64,000 bases of DNA from Cyanoderma ruficeps (taxonomy: Eukaryota > Chordata > Aves > Passeriformes > Timaliidae): the NCBI GenBank assembly GCA_008694505.1, contig VZDJ01000034.1:4434514-4498513 (forward strand). The letters are read 5' to 3'. Of the stretch, positions 1-11,345 are shown one piece after another. The first letter of the stretch is position 1. Every line of letters starts with the position of its first letter. A program made the translations under genes and the position numbers. A model generated the notes under the pieces. The model saw nothing but the letters and a program-made list of their open reading frames with translations. It made no database searches and was not told the DNA's origin.

Positions 1-3000
1 TGGTTCCAAAATTAAAAGATTTCTGCCATCACACGCAGAAAGAGGCAGCAGAGTTCCTGGCAGGATGTCTCCAGCCCTCGTCGTGCCTCTTGGTGACGCC
101 CGGGTCTTGCACAACGCTGGGCACTCACTGGGGGCTGACAGGATCCATTTCCTTCCAGCCCTCTGTGGGAGCTCTGGGGTTGCTGCTGTGCCCAGCTGCC
201 ATGGCTGTGACGTGGGGACAGCCTCTGTGACACTCTGGGGACACAATGCTGAGTCACTGTCATACCTCACTGCCTGCAGCCTGAGCATCACTTGGGGACA
301 GAGAGGAGCCAGCACAGTGGCTGTACCCTGTCACCTGTAGCTGTAACTGGTACCTTGAACACCGAGGTGTGAAACACAGGGTTAGAAGGTGATCAGTTCA
401 TGTCTCCTATGTCCAAAACACTGGGCTGGTTTTCTGTGTGGTTCTTTCTGCAGAGCAGTGACCCCCCGCCCGTGTCAGCCCTCCTGACTGTGAAAGGGGA
501 CATCACAGAGTCCTACCGAGTCCTGCTCATGGCAAGAGTTGTGTCTGCACCTGCTCCCACTGGCTGAGGGATCCAGGCCAAGTGGAAAGGAAGGTGGAGG
601 TTACATTGCTGGGGGATCCCTGGATCTCTGGTGAAACATGGGAAGATCTGGAGGTTGTTGTGAATAAGTGAAGGCAGCAGGGACATGGGAAGGAAGGGCC
701 ATGTAATATTTCTGCTCTGTTTCACCCAAAGTTCTCTGTAAACTCCCGTGCCAGTAGCTTCATTTCCCAGCTGACTCTGTGACAATAATCTTGTGTTAGA
801 AGAAGGAATTACCGAGGGTCCCAAGCAGCTACACCTGCTGTTAATCCATGTCTCCCAAAGGTGAGCGTTCCATCAGGAGGAGTATCTGGTTTACATCCAC
901 ATAGGTGAGGTTTTATCTTTTTCCAGTTTCAGATGCTTTTTGTAGGATTTGGAAAAGCCTTGGCTTTTTTCTCTTCTAAGACCAGAATAAAGTTTCTTAT
1001 TCAAGAAACTTATTCTCCTCCAAATCATTTGGGCAGTCATTTTACAGTGTACAGTCAAGTCTGCCTGGTAACACGGTCAAGGGAGAATATTCCTGTGCTG
1101 TTCCCTGGATATGGTCAGACACTTGCCAGAGATCCTGGCTGTCCAGGAACTTTGTATTTCTATATTTGCCTTCTGCTGAACTCTGGCTGAGAGCAGAATC
1201 CTGTTCTGGGGAAGCCACAATGCCCTGCAGGTAGAATTTCTGTGAGGAAGCAGCAGCTGGTTCAGGGCAAGTGCAGGGAGGGAGCAGGAAGGCAGCAGCC
1301 ATTAGACACAGGATAATCCTGTGCATCTCTTATCACACCCTTTCCTGAGTCACAGCCAGTCTGTGACAAAGTTCCCTCCCCACCTGAGGGCGTGTTGCCC
1401 TTTGGCCCCTGTAGCCATTAAATCCCTGATTCGGAGGATGCAATCAGAAAATAGAAACATTATTTGTAAATATCCCTGTGGTAACGAGCTGGGAACTGCA
1501 GGAACAAGCAGGGAAGCAATTGTCACAAGGAAGATTTTAACCAGGCTCCCCCTTTGACAGAGGAGGTTTGTAGGAGTGAAGAGGGAGTTCCTTGTTTTTC
1601 CAGCCAGTGTTTGATCCTCGAGATGTGTTCTCATTTAATTATGGATCGAGTGCCTGTGGAGTCACTTAACTCCTCAGTCTAAAGACTGCAGATGCTGAAG
1701 CAGCCCCAGTGTCCTGGGGTGGAGCTGGGGGTGGCAGTGCCAGCCAGGGACAGCTCTGCCTTCCTTGCAGGCCCTGGGTGCTGCTGCTGGCACAGCTGGG
1801 CAGGCTCCTGGAGCTGGGCACAATGGGCTGTGTGTGCTGGCTCCCCTGCAGCCCCAAAAGGGTGACTGAATACCACACCACCAGCCAAAACCACTGCACA
1901 CAGCACTGCTCACTCAACAGTGACCTCATGGTGCAGGAGCTGTCAGCAAGCAAGGAAGGGCACAGCCTGTGGGAGTGGAGGAGCTCTTTTAAGGAACTGA
2001 ATTTGTGGGCATCCACTGTGTGAGGATTTCACTCCTGGAAACCAAAAAGTGATGGCTGACAACAAATCAGTCCCCAGACTCTGGTTATGATAACCATACA
2101 GAATGCTGAAAATACGTGTAACATTATCTGCCAGGAAACAACACCCCTGTCTTGGGAATCTTCCACTTCACTGAGGTCAGGTACTGAGAAAAAGCATCCA
2201 GAGGATGAAAAGAAGTAAAAAATGAAAGAATGATGTAAAGACAGTGACATTTTGTGACACACTGGTGCCCTCACAGGGTTAGTCTGGGTAAGGAGCAGCT
2301 GCCACCAACCTGCTGAAGGCACCACTGGTACCCAGCAGCTCAAGGTGAGCAGAGGTGTCACTCACTGTACCTGCATTCCTGGGACTGCAGAACTTGGATC
2401 AATATTTTCACGGGATTGAAGTGAACATACGGTTGTGGGTTTCTCTGGTCAAAGTCTCCGTGTTTAAAACTCAGTATGTGTTTGTTCTCTCGGGGGAGGG
2501 TTGGACCAGGATAACAGGAACAGGTGGTTATTTCTGGAGGACCAGAAAATAAAGTAAACTCTCCCTGTAAAACTCCAGCTGACGTTCTGTGAAGCACTTA
2601 TGGAAATCTGAACAGGTTTTAGTCCCTTTCATAAGAGAAAAACCTGGTATTTTAGCTGGGGCCTCAAAAGTGATTGTATTTGACCCCTTGGGGGCTGCTC
2701 AGGCAGGGTTGGATGTCCCTCCCTTGGATTTCTTTGGGGACACAGAGTGTGAAGTCCCAGCTCTCACATGGGGCAGCACTCGGGCAATGAGAGACACAGG
2801 CTGATGTGGAAGGGAAAACAAATTGTCCGATGTGGAAAAGCAGATCCGTTGGGAAGGCGTGCAGACTGTGCTGCTTCACCTGGGACACTCGTACAGTTCC
2901 AAAAGTAAAAGCACAGTTACTGTGTCTGCAAAATGTAACCCTGGATGTTCCATGGCCATTCCATTGAGAGTTACCACAATTAGAATCATCATGATGCAAA

Positions 3001-4390
3001 CCTGCAATGATCAGAGATGCACACCTTCAGTTTACTGAAAATGTAGGAATTCTGTGAGGATTCTCCTATCCACACAATTCTCCTGTACAATGTGCATTAT
3101 GTGCTACAGCTTCTTGATATTTCTCCAGTGAACAGGACTGAGACAAGTGAAGATGGAAACAATTCCCTGGTAACTCAGACACACGGAGCTGATCCCGAAG
3201 AAGTGGGTTTGTAGGCAATTCCTTGAGCACGGAGAGCTGAGAGTGCTGGTGTGCTCTCCTGGCATGGATCAGTCCCAGTGCCCAGCAGAAGCTCAGCACA
3301 GCTCCTGCAAGTTCATCTCTTGGAAAGGCACAAAGCCTGTTCAGTTCTGTCCTTCCAGAGTGGGTTATCCACAGGCACAGCCCTGGGCATCAAAACTGCC
3401 AGGTGGCTCTGAACATGGGACCTGGTGTTTCTGTTTCCATATTACAGGATTCCAGTGGGGATGGAGCTGTTATTGTGAGGACAATATGGAAAATGTGATC
3501 TCAGAAATGTTTCTTCATTTCCTGGAAGTTGAAGTTTTCTGCTCCTCTAACTGCACTTGTGACCATTTTGCTTTCAAACTGAGTTTTGCAACTGTGACCC
3601 CTCTTGGGTCCCTGGATACAAACTCGTGCTTTCAGATTTGGATCTAAAAGCAAACATGAACTTCATGGCACTGATGCAGTTCTGGTTTAATGAGGAATTC
3701 ACACCCATGTATGATCTTAATAATCCTTAAAAGCAAACCCAGCTCATTTGTAAAGCAGAAAGTCAGAGAGTAAGCACTGGAGTCATACACATTTATTAAT
3801 TCATGTCCTGCTTCTCTAGAAGTGACTTCAGCAATTGCTTCACACATATGAGCACAGGTTTCCCTGAATGAGCAATGGCCCCATGACCCTGAGCAGTGCT
3901 GGAGGAAAACACTGCAGTCACTTTGTCACATGCCATTGCTGAGCCTGGAAACACTGGGGTTCAGTTCTAGGAGGCAAAAGTAGGAAATATCACCTGGTGC
4001 TTCCCAGGCATTGTCCATTGGTGCTCCCCATGGAGTGGCTGCCCCCAGATTGAGCTGGGCTGGCCCTGGCAGGACACCAGGTGCCACCAAAGCCATTCCA
4101 TCACTGCCCTCCTCAGCTGGACGGGGAGGAGAATACAACAAAAGGCTCATGGGTGGAGAGAAGGAATTTCTATATTTGAAATGTTTGACAGAGTTAAATA
4201 GCCTGGAGCACACCGATCCTAAAGAGCTGTCAATATCTTTTCCGTTGTGTTACATGTGTTTTAACAAGACTTTTTAGAAAGGGAAATTATCTGCTCTTCT
4301 AAACATTTGTTTCTGACTCATACATTTCATACCAGGTTTCTCATTTCTTTATTTCTCCTTCAAGCCCCTCTGACACAGCAGAGGCTCAGG
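1..4390. other. Upstream intergenic region, no gene recognised
   Basis: About 4.4 kb of moderately GC-rich sequence with scattered short frames on both strands. None has a recognisable domain, a consistent series of splice sites or a family signature. In the human order I recall, CFAP74 lies upstream of TMEM52, so its last exons could be nearby, but I could not identify any CFAP74 exon here. No transposon was recognised. Confidence 0.5.
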
Positions 4391-4528
4391 GGGTGTGTCC
4401 AGCTGCTGCACACCTGATGGGTTCTGTTCTGGTGAGAGCATCGTGCTCAGTCCCCAATGGCTCCAGGGAAATCTCTGCAAGCCGAGCATGTATCCCTGTA
4501 TCCCGTCCCCGATGTCCCGGTCACGGCT

Positions 4529-4770
4529 GGGACTGGGACAGGGGCTGAGGCTGGGTCTGAGGCAGGGGCAGGGACTGAGGCAGGGGCTCAGGCAGGGGCA
4601 GGGTCTGAGGCAGGGGCAGGGGCAGGGTCTGAGGCAGGGGCTGGGGCAGGGTCTGAGGCAGGGGCTCAGGCAGGGGCAGGATCAGGGGCTGAGGCAGGGT
4701 CAGGGTCTGAGGCAGGGGCTGGGGCAGGGTCTGAGGCAGGGTCTGAGGCAGGGGCAGGGTCTGAGGCAGG
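4529..4770. repeat. G-rich hexamer-based minisatellite
   Basis: About 40 consecutive 6-bp units of the types GGGGCA, GGGTCT, GAGGCA and GGGCTC, often grouped into an 18-bp higher-order unit. The plus strand carries many runs of three or four G separated by short spacers, so it is a good candidate for G-quadruplex formation. It translates to low-complexity Gly/Ala/Glu or Leu/Pro/Gln frames, which are repeat artefacts rather than proteins. It ends just before the CpG-rich segment in front of TMEM52. Confidence 0.9.
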
Positions 4771-4779
4771 AGCACTCCG

Positions 4780-5060
4780 GGGGGAGCCGGGCAGCTCTGC
4801 CCCGCCCAGCCCCGACCCCTCCCGCGGGCCCTGGCGGGGCGGTCCTGCCCGGTCGTGCCGTGGCCGGCCCCGCCGAGGCTCTGCCCCCCCGGGGACGATG
4901 CCGGTTATTTATTGCGCTGCCCGGCACGGGCTGTCCCCAAGGCTCGGTGTCCCCTTTCAGCGCCGGCCGCGTGTCCTTGAGGCGGCGGTGGCTCCCCGTG
5001 GGCTGCGGCAGCCGCGGCGCTCACGGACACCGTCCCGCACGCTGGAGCCTCCCGAGCACA
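4780..5060 (+). promoter_or_regulatory. CpG-rich segment, probable TMEM52 promoter
   Basis: A short GC- and CpG-dense block, unlike the CpG-poor sequence around it, ending about 70 bp before the first TMEM52 exon I can support. It contains an AT-rich TTATTTATTG (about 4904-4913) that could act as a TATA-like element and several GC-box-like strings. Promoter identity and the start site are inferred from composition and position. Confidence 0.5.
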
Positions 5061-5131
5061 TGCAGCAGGGACACGAGGCACTTCTCCTTTGGTCACCTAC
5101 TGACCCAGCCCCGCGTTCCCCCCTTCCATAG

Positions 5132-5172
5132 ACATCGCTCTGTTCTGGGAACACCGGTGAGAACTCTGCTCG
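5132..5172 (+). CDS. TMEM52: TMEM52 exon encoding the ectodomain start
   Basis: The acceptor is a pyrimidine-rich tract ending CCATAG (AG at 5130-5131) and the donor is CG|GTGAGTAA at 5173. It encodes 13 codons plus two bases, including SLCSGNTGENSA. A Cys followed by CPQ in the next exon mirrors the human SC...CPPQ spacing. The call rests on phase agreement and this resemblance. Confidence 0.65.
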
Positions 5173-8069
5173 GTGAGTAACCACTGCCTGTTCCCAAACC
5201 TTCCCCACTGTGACCGAGCGATATTCCCACACCAGAACGGTGACTTGCTGATGGCCATCCCTTACAGTTTCTTTTTTGATCTCTAAGACAGTCAGAAACT
5301 TTTAAATTTCACTTGGCTGCCCTTGCTCTGAGGTGAATGGTTCTCTCCCAAGACAACTCTGAAGTGTCACTTGTGAAGTTTGCAGATGCTCTCCTGTGGT
5401 CAGAACCATTGTTGTGGTGCAGGAAATGCATTGCAGGAGGTTCAGTACACACAGCCCTGCTGTGGCAGCCGTGCTCCTGAAATGTCACAGGAGCTGTTCT
5501 CCTCCTTTTGTACTGCACTAGAGCTGAAAAAAGCCATTTCTGGCTGCACTGGAGTTATGAAAAAGTAACTTTAAAATATCCGGGGGACACAGGCAGTTGT
5601 CTAGACTGGCACTTTCAGACAGGCCCCTGGTATGAGGCACCTCATCTCAGTTACCTTTAAATAACAGTGATTTGTTTTTTTGGGAATCCTGCATAAGTTT
5701 TTCTCACTCCCAAACATGAGTAAAGCACCACCCAATAAAAACATTTCTTGATGCAGAAGAAACTTTTACAGTGGGATTATTTGCATGTTCTCATCTGGAG
5801 TAATGGTACAACCATGAAGAACAATCTAAAGCGGTTTTGCTCCATAATCTTGCTGAGTGCTTTCCCTTTTCTACCCCAGGGAAATGCATTCCCTGTCATA
5901 CATGCACTATTTAAATCAGTGAATCATCTGCCTTCCTCCACAGATGCCCTCAGAACATGTCTGATTGGACAAGTCTGTGGTATGTCTGGTAAGTTGGCTT
6001 TTAATCTTCCTAACCCAGAACCATTTGCAAGTTTTTATGAGCAGGACTTGCAGCAAGGCAGTGGAAACGCTTTTCTCAGGCAGGATCAGGGAGGGGTTTC
6101 TCTGTTTTCTGAGCTGCCAGAGGAATGGACTGGACGAGGCCAGGGGAGATTGGGTGTCAGGTGGGGACCAGCATTCACCCGGGGCTGTGTCATCTTTCCC
6201 TTCTGAGTGCACTGGAGTTGAACCCAAGGGCTTGTTTGTTCTTCCTAAATAGCCAGAGCGTGTCTGGCCATTGGCTCTTTGCACAGGGCAGCTTCCAGCA
6301 GGGATTTGCTGGGCCGTGGCCCTGCCCCATCCCCAGCTCACTCCCTTCTATGGGACAGGGACTGTCACCCTGTGCTGAGCTTCCCTCGGAGCTGAGCAGG
6401 GCCTGCTGAAAGGGGGAAACTGGGCTGAGACACAGAGGATTACAACAGGATTCATCTCCCATCTCACATGTTACAGGTGCCCTGACATTGTTTTCATACT
6501 TTGCATTCTGTCCACATATTGACTTTGGTGGGAGTCAGTTACTTTGACACTGAGGGAGCTGGTTACTTTTACCTCCTTTCCTCTGGAGCAATTTTGGTTG
6601 ATACACAGAGGTGTTTAAAAAGACACAGTTACCAAAAATAGATTGTGAAGACTTCTAAAAGCCTCCAGGAGAAGAGAGGGCTGGATTGAGAAACAGAGGG
6701 GTGAAGGTGGAGTTTCAGTGGAGGGGAAAACCTGAAACACAGGTATATCAGTCTAAGTACATCAGTCTAAGTACACTGTAAATTGTTAAATGATAAACTT
6801 CCTTAAGCAATAGCTAGAGACAGAATTGTGTTTTCAAGGCATAAATATAATTTAATATAATATCATTTTCATGCTCATTTATAAAGAGAGGCCTCAGACT
6901 TGTGGAAGTTCGTGGTTGTATTTCCCTCCAAGTACAAACCCTCTCTTGCTGTGGAAACCAGAGGCATTCTCCTTGCACAGAAGCTGAAAATAACACAAAA
7001 TAGTGAAATGTTACAGCACCTGTGAGCCAGAACAGGTTTTACTGGTGGGCAGTAGTTCTTCAACCTGTGATTGAGTGTGATCCAACTTTCTAATCCAGGA
7101 TCCAGCACCCATTCAGAACTAAATCGAGGAAGCTTGGCCTGTCTTCCAACCATTCAGAGTGAAATTCTATTCTGGTTTAGAAGTCCAACACAAGCAGTGG
7201 AATGATGGCGTTTCCCCCCTCTCTCAGGTTGATCTTGCTGATGGTGTTCCTGCTCCTGCTCTGCGGGGTCTCAGCGAGCTGCATCAAACTGTGCTGCCGC
7301 AAGAAGAGGCCCCCGGTGGAGACGTTCCCTCGGCACCCCTGTGACCTGACAGCGATTGGCATTGACAGTGACAGCACCGCCCACAGCACAGTGACCTGTG
7401 AGTATCCCGGGAGACACCTGCTCCAGGGAAACGGATCCTGAAAGCCTCAGCCCGGGCCTGGAATTCTGTGTCCAGCCCCCGCAGGAAAGGGAATTCCCGG
7501 AGAGCTCCCAGAACAACTTCCAGCCCCACAGGGTGGGCACGGGAGGTGAAGGGAGGGATCAGGGTGACAGTGAGTGACAGTGGATGACACTGAAGACCAG
7601 GAGTGATTCTATATGGACAGCTTTAGTATGCAGTGCATTTGTTCTGAAAACAAAACAGTCTGTGATCTCCAGGGAAAAAAAAAGGCAGGATGAGCTTTTT
7701 ATATATCAGTGTCCCATGCAGGTGTTTAATTTTGATTTTTAATTAATTTTCTTCCCAGCATACAGCTCATGGCAGTACCCTCCAAGTGTCCAGATTCCCT
7801 CGGTGTTTGTGGATATGGATAAGAACACTGTGTCCCCTCCAGCTTACAGCCTCTATGCCATGGACCTGCCACCTTCCTATGACGAAGCTGTTCAAATGGG
7901 AAAGCAAGTGGCACGGACAAACCAGAAACTTAATGACATCCCTGAACAGGTGACACCAGGAGGGCTGAACCCCAGCCAGTCCCCACCTGACACAATCAGC
8001 AGAGATCCAGCAACGCTGGCAAATTCAGAAGATTCAGAAGATACCACGAAAGAACAGCCACAGGTCTGA
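5132..8069 (+). CDS. TMEM52: TMEM52-like single-pass membrane protein (four exons, first exon not found)
   Basis: Spliced coding exons are 5132-5172, 5944-5988, 7228-7397 and 7759-8069 (567 nt, 188 residues plus TGA). All boundaries are GT-AG and the phases agree at every junction. The product has a short cysteine-containing ectodomain, a segment reading SLWYVW, one leucine-rich membrane helix, a Cys/basic juxtamembrane stretch, then a tail with SYSSWQYP, PPAYSLY and PPSYDEAV. The order and wording closely match human TMEM52 as I remember it. The two PPxY motifs (PPAY, PPSY) are the kind bound by WW domains of NEDD4-family ligases; that link is inference. TMEM52 itself is poorly characterised. 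A signal-peptide exon is expected upstream but no convincing one was seen: the frame is closed by TAG at 5129-5131. Translation from the ATG inside the 5944 exon is an alternative. Confidence 0.85.
5944..5988 (+). CDS. TMEM52: TMEM52 exon, juxtamembrane ectodomain
   Basis: 45 nt between the acceptor CTTCCTCCACAG and the donor CTG|GTAAGT. In the phase set by both neighbours it reads CPQNMSDWTSLWYV, matching human CPPQ..W.SLWHV. The other two frames give no such match, which fixes the phase. Confidence 0.85.
7228..7397 (+). CDS. TMEM52: TMEM52 exon with the transmembrane helix
   Basis: 170 nt; the acceptor is CCCCCCTCTCTCAG and the donor is ACCT|GTGAGT. It encodes the membrane helix LILLMVFLLLLCGV, then a Cys/Lys/Arg-rich juxtamembrane stretch (CIKLCCRKKRPP) and a tail segment ending DSTAHSTVT. 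This corresponds to human DSPVHSTVT. Confidence 0.9.
7759..8069 (+). CDS. TMEM52: TMEM52 terminal coding exon
   Basis: The acceptor is TTTTCTTCCCAG and the stop is TGA at 8067-8069. It encodes the cytoplasmic tail with SYSSWQYP, PPAYSLYAMDLPPSYDEAV and a Ser/Asp/Glu-rich C terminus ending EQPQV. The paired PPxY motifs are the family hallmark I recognise. Confidence 0.92.
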
Positions 8070-8349
8070 CTCAGTTCAGATGGGGAGCAAAGTAAGGGAA
8101 GGACTGTAAGAGTTAAAGAAGACATGAAGAGTTTGGGTTTATAAGTAGGTTATGATGGAAAGATGTTTCTTCTCATGCCCTTGTAATGATCTGTCAGAAG
8201 AAATGTTTTCTGTGACTGCTGTAATCCCCTGGTAAAGCTTCTTCAAGGATACGAAATGAGGTAAAAGGGCAGCAGTTTAAAAATGCCTGTAAAAGTGGGA
8301 CGTGAATGCGTGTTCATCTTCTGATAAAAAGTTGTTCCTTGTGTCCAGC

Positions 8350-8355
8350 AATAAA
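8350..8355 (+). terminator. Poly(A) signal candidate for TMEM52
   Basis: AATAAA lies 281 bp after the TMEM52 stop and is the first canonical hexamer downstream. Its use for cleavage is inferred; an unseen downstream signal is possible. Confidence 0.55.
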
Positions 8356-11159
8356 AAAGGTCAGGAGGATTTTGCCACCTTGGGAATACACACTCAGAAC
8401 AGTACAAACAGGAAATTGTTGTTCTAGAACAGAAGTTTCCCAAACTGGAGTTGAAGGGGGAATCACAGAGCGTCACAGTGAACATCCTCTGTGGTTTCTC
8501 TTCATTGAGAACATCAACTGCCCAGAAAACTGCTGAGAACAAAGTCCTGCACAGTGGCTCATGTTCCTCAAGGAGCAGGAAGATGCCAGGACAGGACAGT
8601 GAGGGGGGAAATGCTTTGTGTTGCTTACAGGGAGTGAGGGAGATGAGACATGACACTTCTGTGGTGATGATGAGACCCCAAGGGATTGTTTTTGAGGTTC
8701 TGTAAATCTTTCCATTTCTATTTTCGAGATGTGTTGCCTTGTGGGTGGGTTCCCTTTGCTGTGCATTTTTTTCCAGATAAAGTACACATTAATTCCAAAG
8801 AGACACTTGCACACATGATTCGGTATTAGTGATGTGTTTCAAATATTCATCAAATATTTCAAAGATACCTTTATATTTTGTTATCTGCTCAGGTGTCAGG
8901 GTCTCAGGCAGCACAGGAATTAACATCACAGGTTCCTGGCAGCTTTTACCAGTTCAGAACATGGACAAGCTCAGGAATGAGCAGGGTGACACAAAACATG
9001 CTTGTGCTGAGCCATCCAGAATAAGTTAGAGATACAAATACCACAGTACAGGCTGGGCAAAAATTCTCAGGAATTACTCTTAGGGATGGTTCTTCATGAA
9101 GTACTGATAGAGGGATAACTGCTGAGCATCATTTTAGAACTGGGAGCTTGGAGCTGATTACAGCAGTCGCAGCCCAGACAAAAATATGGGCTCCAGAGGC
9201 AGGGAATTTAATGCCAGCTCTTTCCCTTGCCCCTCCATATTCCAAATGGTCCAAATTTTGTCCACTCCTGAGCGGTGATTTTCTTTGAATCCCCTTTAGC
9301 AAGGTGCTAATCTGGCTGCTTTAAGAACATGAGCAATTGCCAGGCTGGCTCATTGCTCTGGGTAAGAGCAGCAACCAAAGCCTGAGCACTCGGTGCTATT
9401 AGTGAATGTAGCATAAATTTAGGTGTCTGTCATTAACAGGCAGTAGAAGTGGTGGGCACAAAAGCCTGCACAGCTTTTAGAAGACTGTTATTCTCTGACA
9501 ACCATTACTGCAAGAAGTGCCCTGGAAATGAGCACTAATGATTTAAAAATGAAGATCTCTGCCAGCCACAGGCCCGAGCTGCTGCTGCAGAGTCGTGTGT
9601 GAGCTGTCCATGAGTCTGGCTCCCCAGGGAAGGGATGCTTCTATATTTAACTTGCATGTAACTTACTATGAAGGTTGACTGGTGTAACAAATCTGCTTCT
9701 CTTGTGTCTCCTCTCTGTCATCCTTCATTATATTTCTGCTGTTTTATTCTTTCCTCTGCTTTCCTTATCTGTGTCAAGATGGAGGCTGGGCATAAGCCAG
9801 GGTAACTATTTGGATGTTTCTGGCTGGAAGGGCAATACATGCCCAGTCCTGGACGTCTCCGAGTCATAAATACAGCAGACGTGTTTTTATTTATTGAACT
9901 TTCCCATAGTACTCAGAACGAAGCCTCGGCCCTTCGGAAGGAGGAATTTGTGTTGGGAGGGAAATGGCTGAGCGCTCACTCACAGAGACGGGAATTCAGA
10001 GGCAGGCGAATGAAAGAATCGTGACTGACACAAGAGGGCAGTCCCTCACTTCTCGCTGTGTGCAGAGGATCCTCACCGGCAGCGGCGGGGGAAGACAGCG
10101 AGCTGCCTGCAGGAGCACGGGGAACCATCGCCACGGCTCCAATTCCCTGCCCTGCCCTTCGTGCCTCGGCAGCGAAACTGCCACGTCTGGTCTGTTTGCT
10201 CACAGGAGCAAAACCCCAAGAAAACCCCAAATGCCTGTGACTTCTTAGGAAGGAGGGCAAAATCTGGGGTTCCCTTTCTAGCACCTAAGGAAAAGTCTTG
10301 TGTTTTACCCAGGCTCTTGCCTTGTTACCTTGTTACTTGTTATTAATTCAGAAATTGTCAACAGCAACTACTGCCCCAACCGGCCCTCGGGAACAGAGAT
10401 TTCCCTCTGCACACCAAAAGCAGCTCAGTTTGCTGTGTAACCTTCGTAGTCAGGAAATTTTAAGGTCTTTCTTGTGGCCAGCCTTCTCCAGAGCCTGCTA
10501 AGGGTGACCCCATGCTGGAGTTGCAGTGGAGGGTTGAAGACATCCCTCATCTCTACACAGCTCCTGTTTTATGGAACAGTTAGAAGTTCACATTTTTGAA
10601 ACCTACAGTTCTCTATCACTTTGCTTGAAAATGGTCAGTGGATTCAGAAGTTACTGGTTGGGTGTGCAGAGTGGAAGGAGGGGATGGAAGACACGGATTT
10701 GGAATTTGTGATTCCAAAGCCTCGCTTCCAGAAGAAACCAGGATTAAAAAGAACACCAGGGGGAAGGTTGGTCCCACAGCAGGTTATAGGCTTGGCCTGA
10801 TGCAGGATCTAAGAATCCTGATTTGTCAGGCTGTTGGTTTTCACCATCACCAAATCTATTCAAGTCCTGATTATATCCACACAAGCTTTGTGACATCTCT
10901 AAGGGAAAAGCCCCTCTCTGTAATTACCCGAAGTGCATTTTTAATTGTGATTTATATTTGGCCCTCAGCTTGGCAGTGTTCAGCATGCATTTTTTTTCTT
11001 CTCATTTGTTCCAAACGATCATTTTGTCAGTTATTTTCTGCTGTTCTTTGCTGGCTGTGTGAAAGAGCCTGTGCTGGGGAGATGGACTGCTGAGGCTGGA
11101 GCCTCCATCACTGTCTCTCCTCTCACACACATGCACTCAGCACGAGCACTTGTGCTCCG

Positions 11160-11345
11160 AAAGAAAACGCAGCCATGGAAGTAAATTTCCTCAATAATTC
11201 ATGGGCTTTATAGCCCAGAGCAAATTATACCTTGGCTCTGTCATGAAATTCAGGCTGCAAATCCCTTTATAGCCAAGCTCATTAACAATATAAGTAAAGT
11301 GGTACCTCTAGAATGGCTTTGATAATTGATGCATTATAATCTTTG
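11160..11345. promoter_or_regulatory. Candidate conserved non-coding element
   Basis: CpG-free sequence of uniform, complex composition with dense TAAT-type homeodomain cores, two matched TTTATAG(C) strings (GGGCTTTATAGCCC near 11203 and CCCTTTATAGCC near 11262) and no long repeat or frame. This texture is typical of vertebrate enhancers, but no alignment supports it. Confidence 0.25.

Noticed and set aside
4395..5180. Frames rich in Gly-Gln-Leu-Arg, Ala-Gly-Glu or Leu-Pro-Gln repeats
   Set aside because: These are translations of the hexamer minisatellite in different frames, with no consistent splice context.
5814..5900. Signal-peptide-like frame (MKNNLKRFCSIILLSAFPFL) just before a TMEM52 exon
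   Set aside because: It looks like a signal peptide, but it is out of frame with the 5944 exon, and the gap of about 50 bp is too short for an intron with no good donor. Treated as chance, though worth remembering if RNA data show otherwise.
6749..6778. Short tandem repeat of ATCAGTCTAAGTAC
   Set aside because: Only two copies of a 14-16-bp unit; ordinary slippage product.
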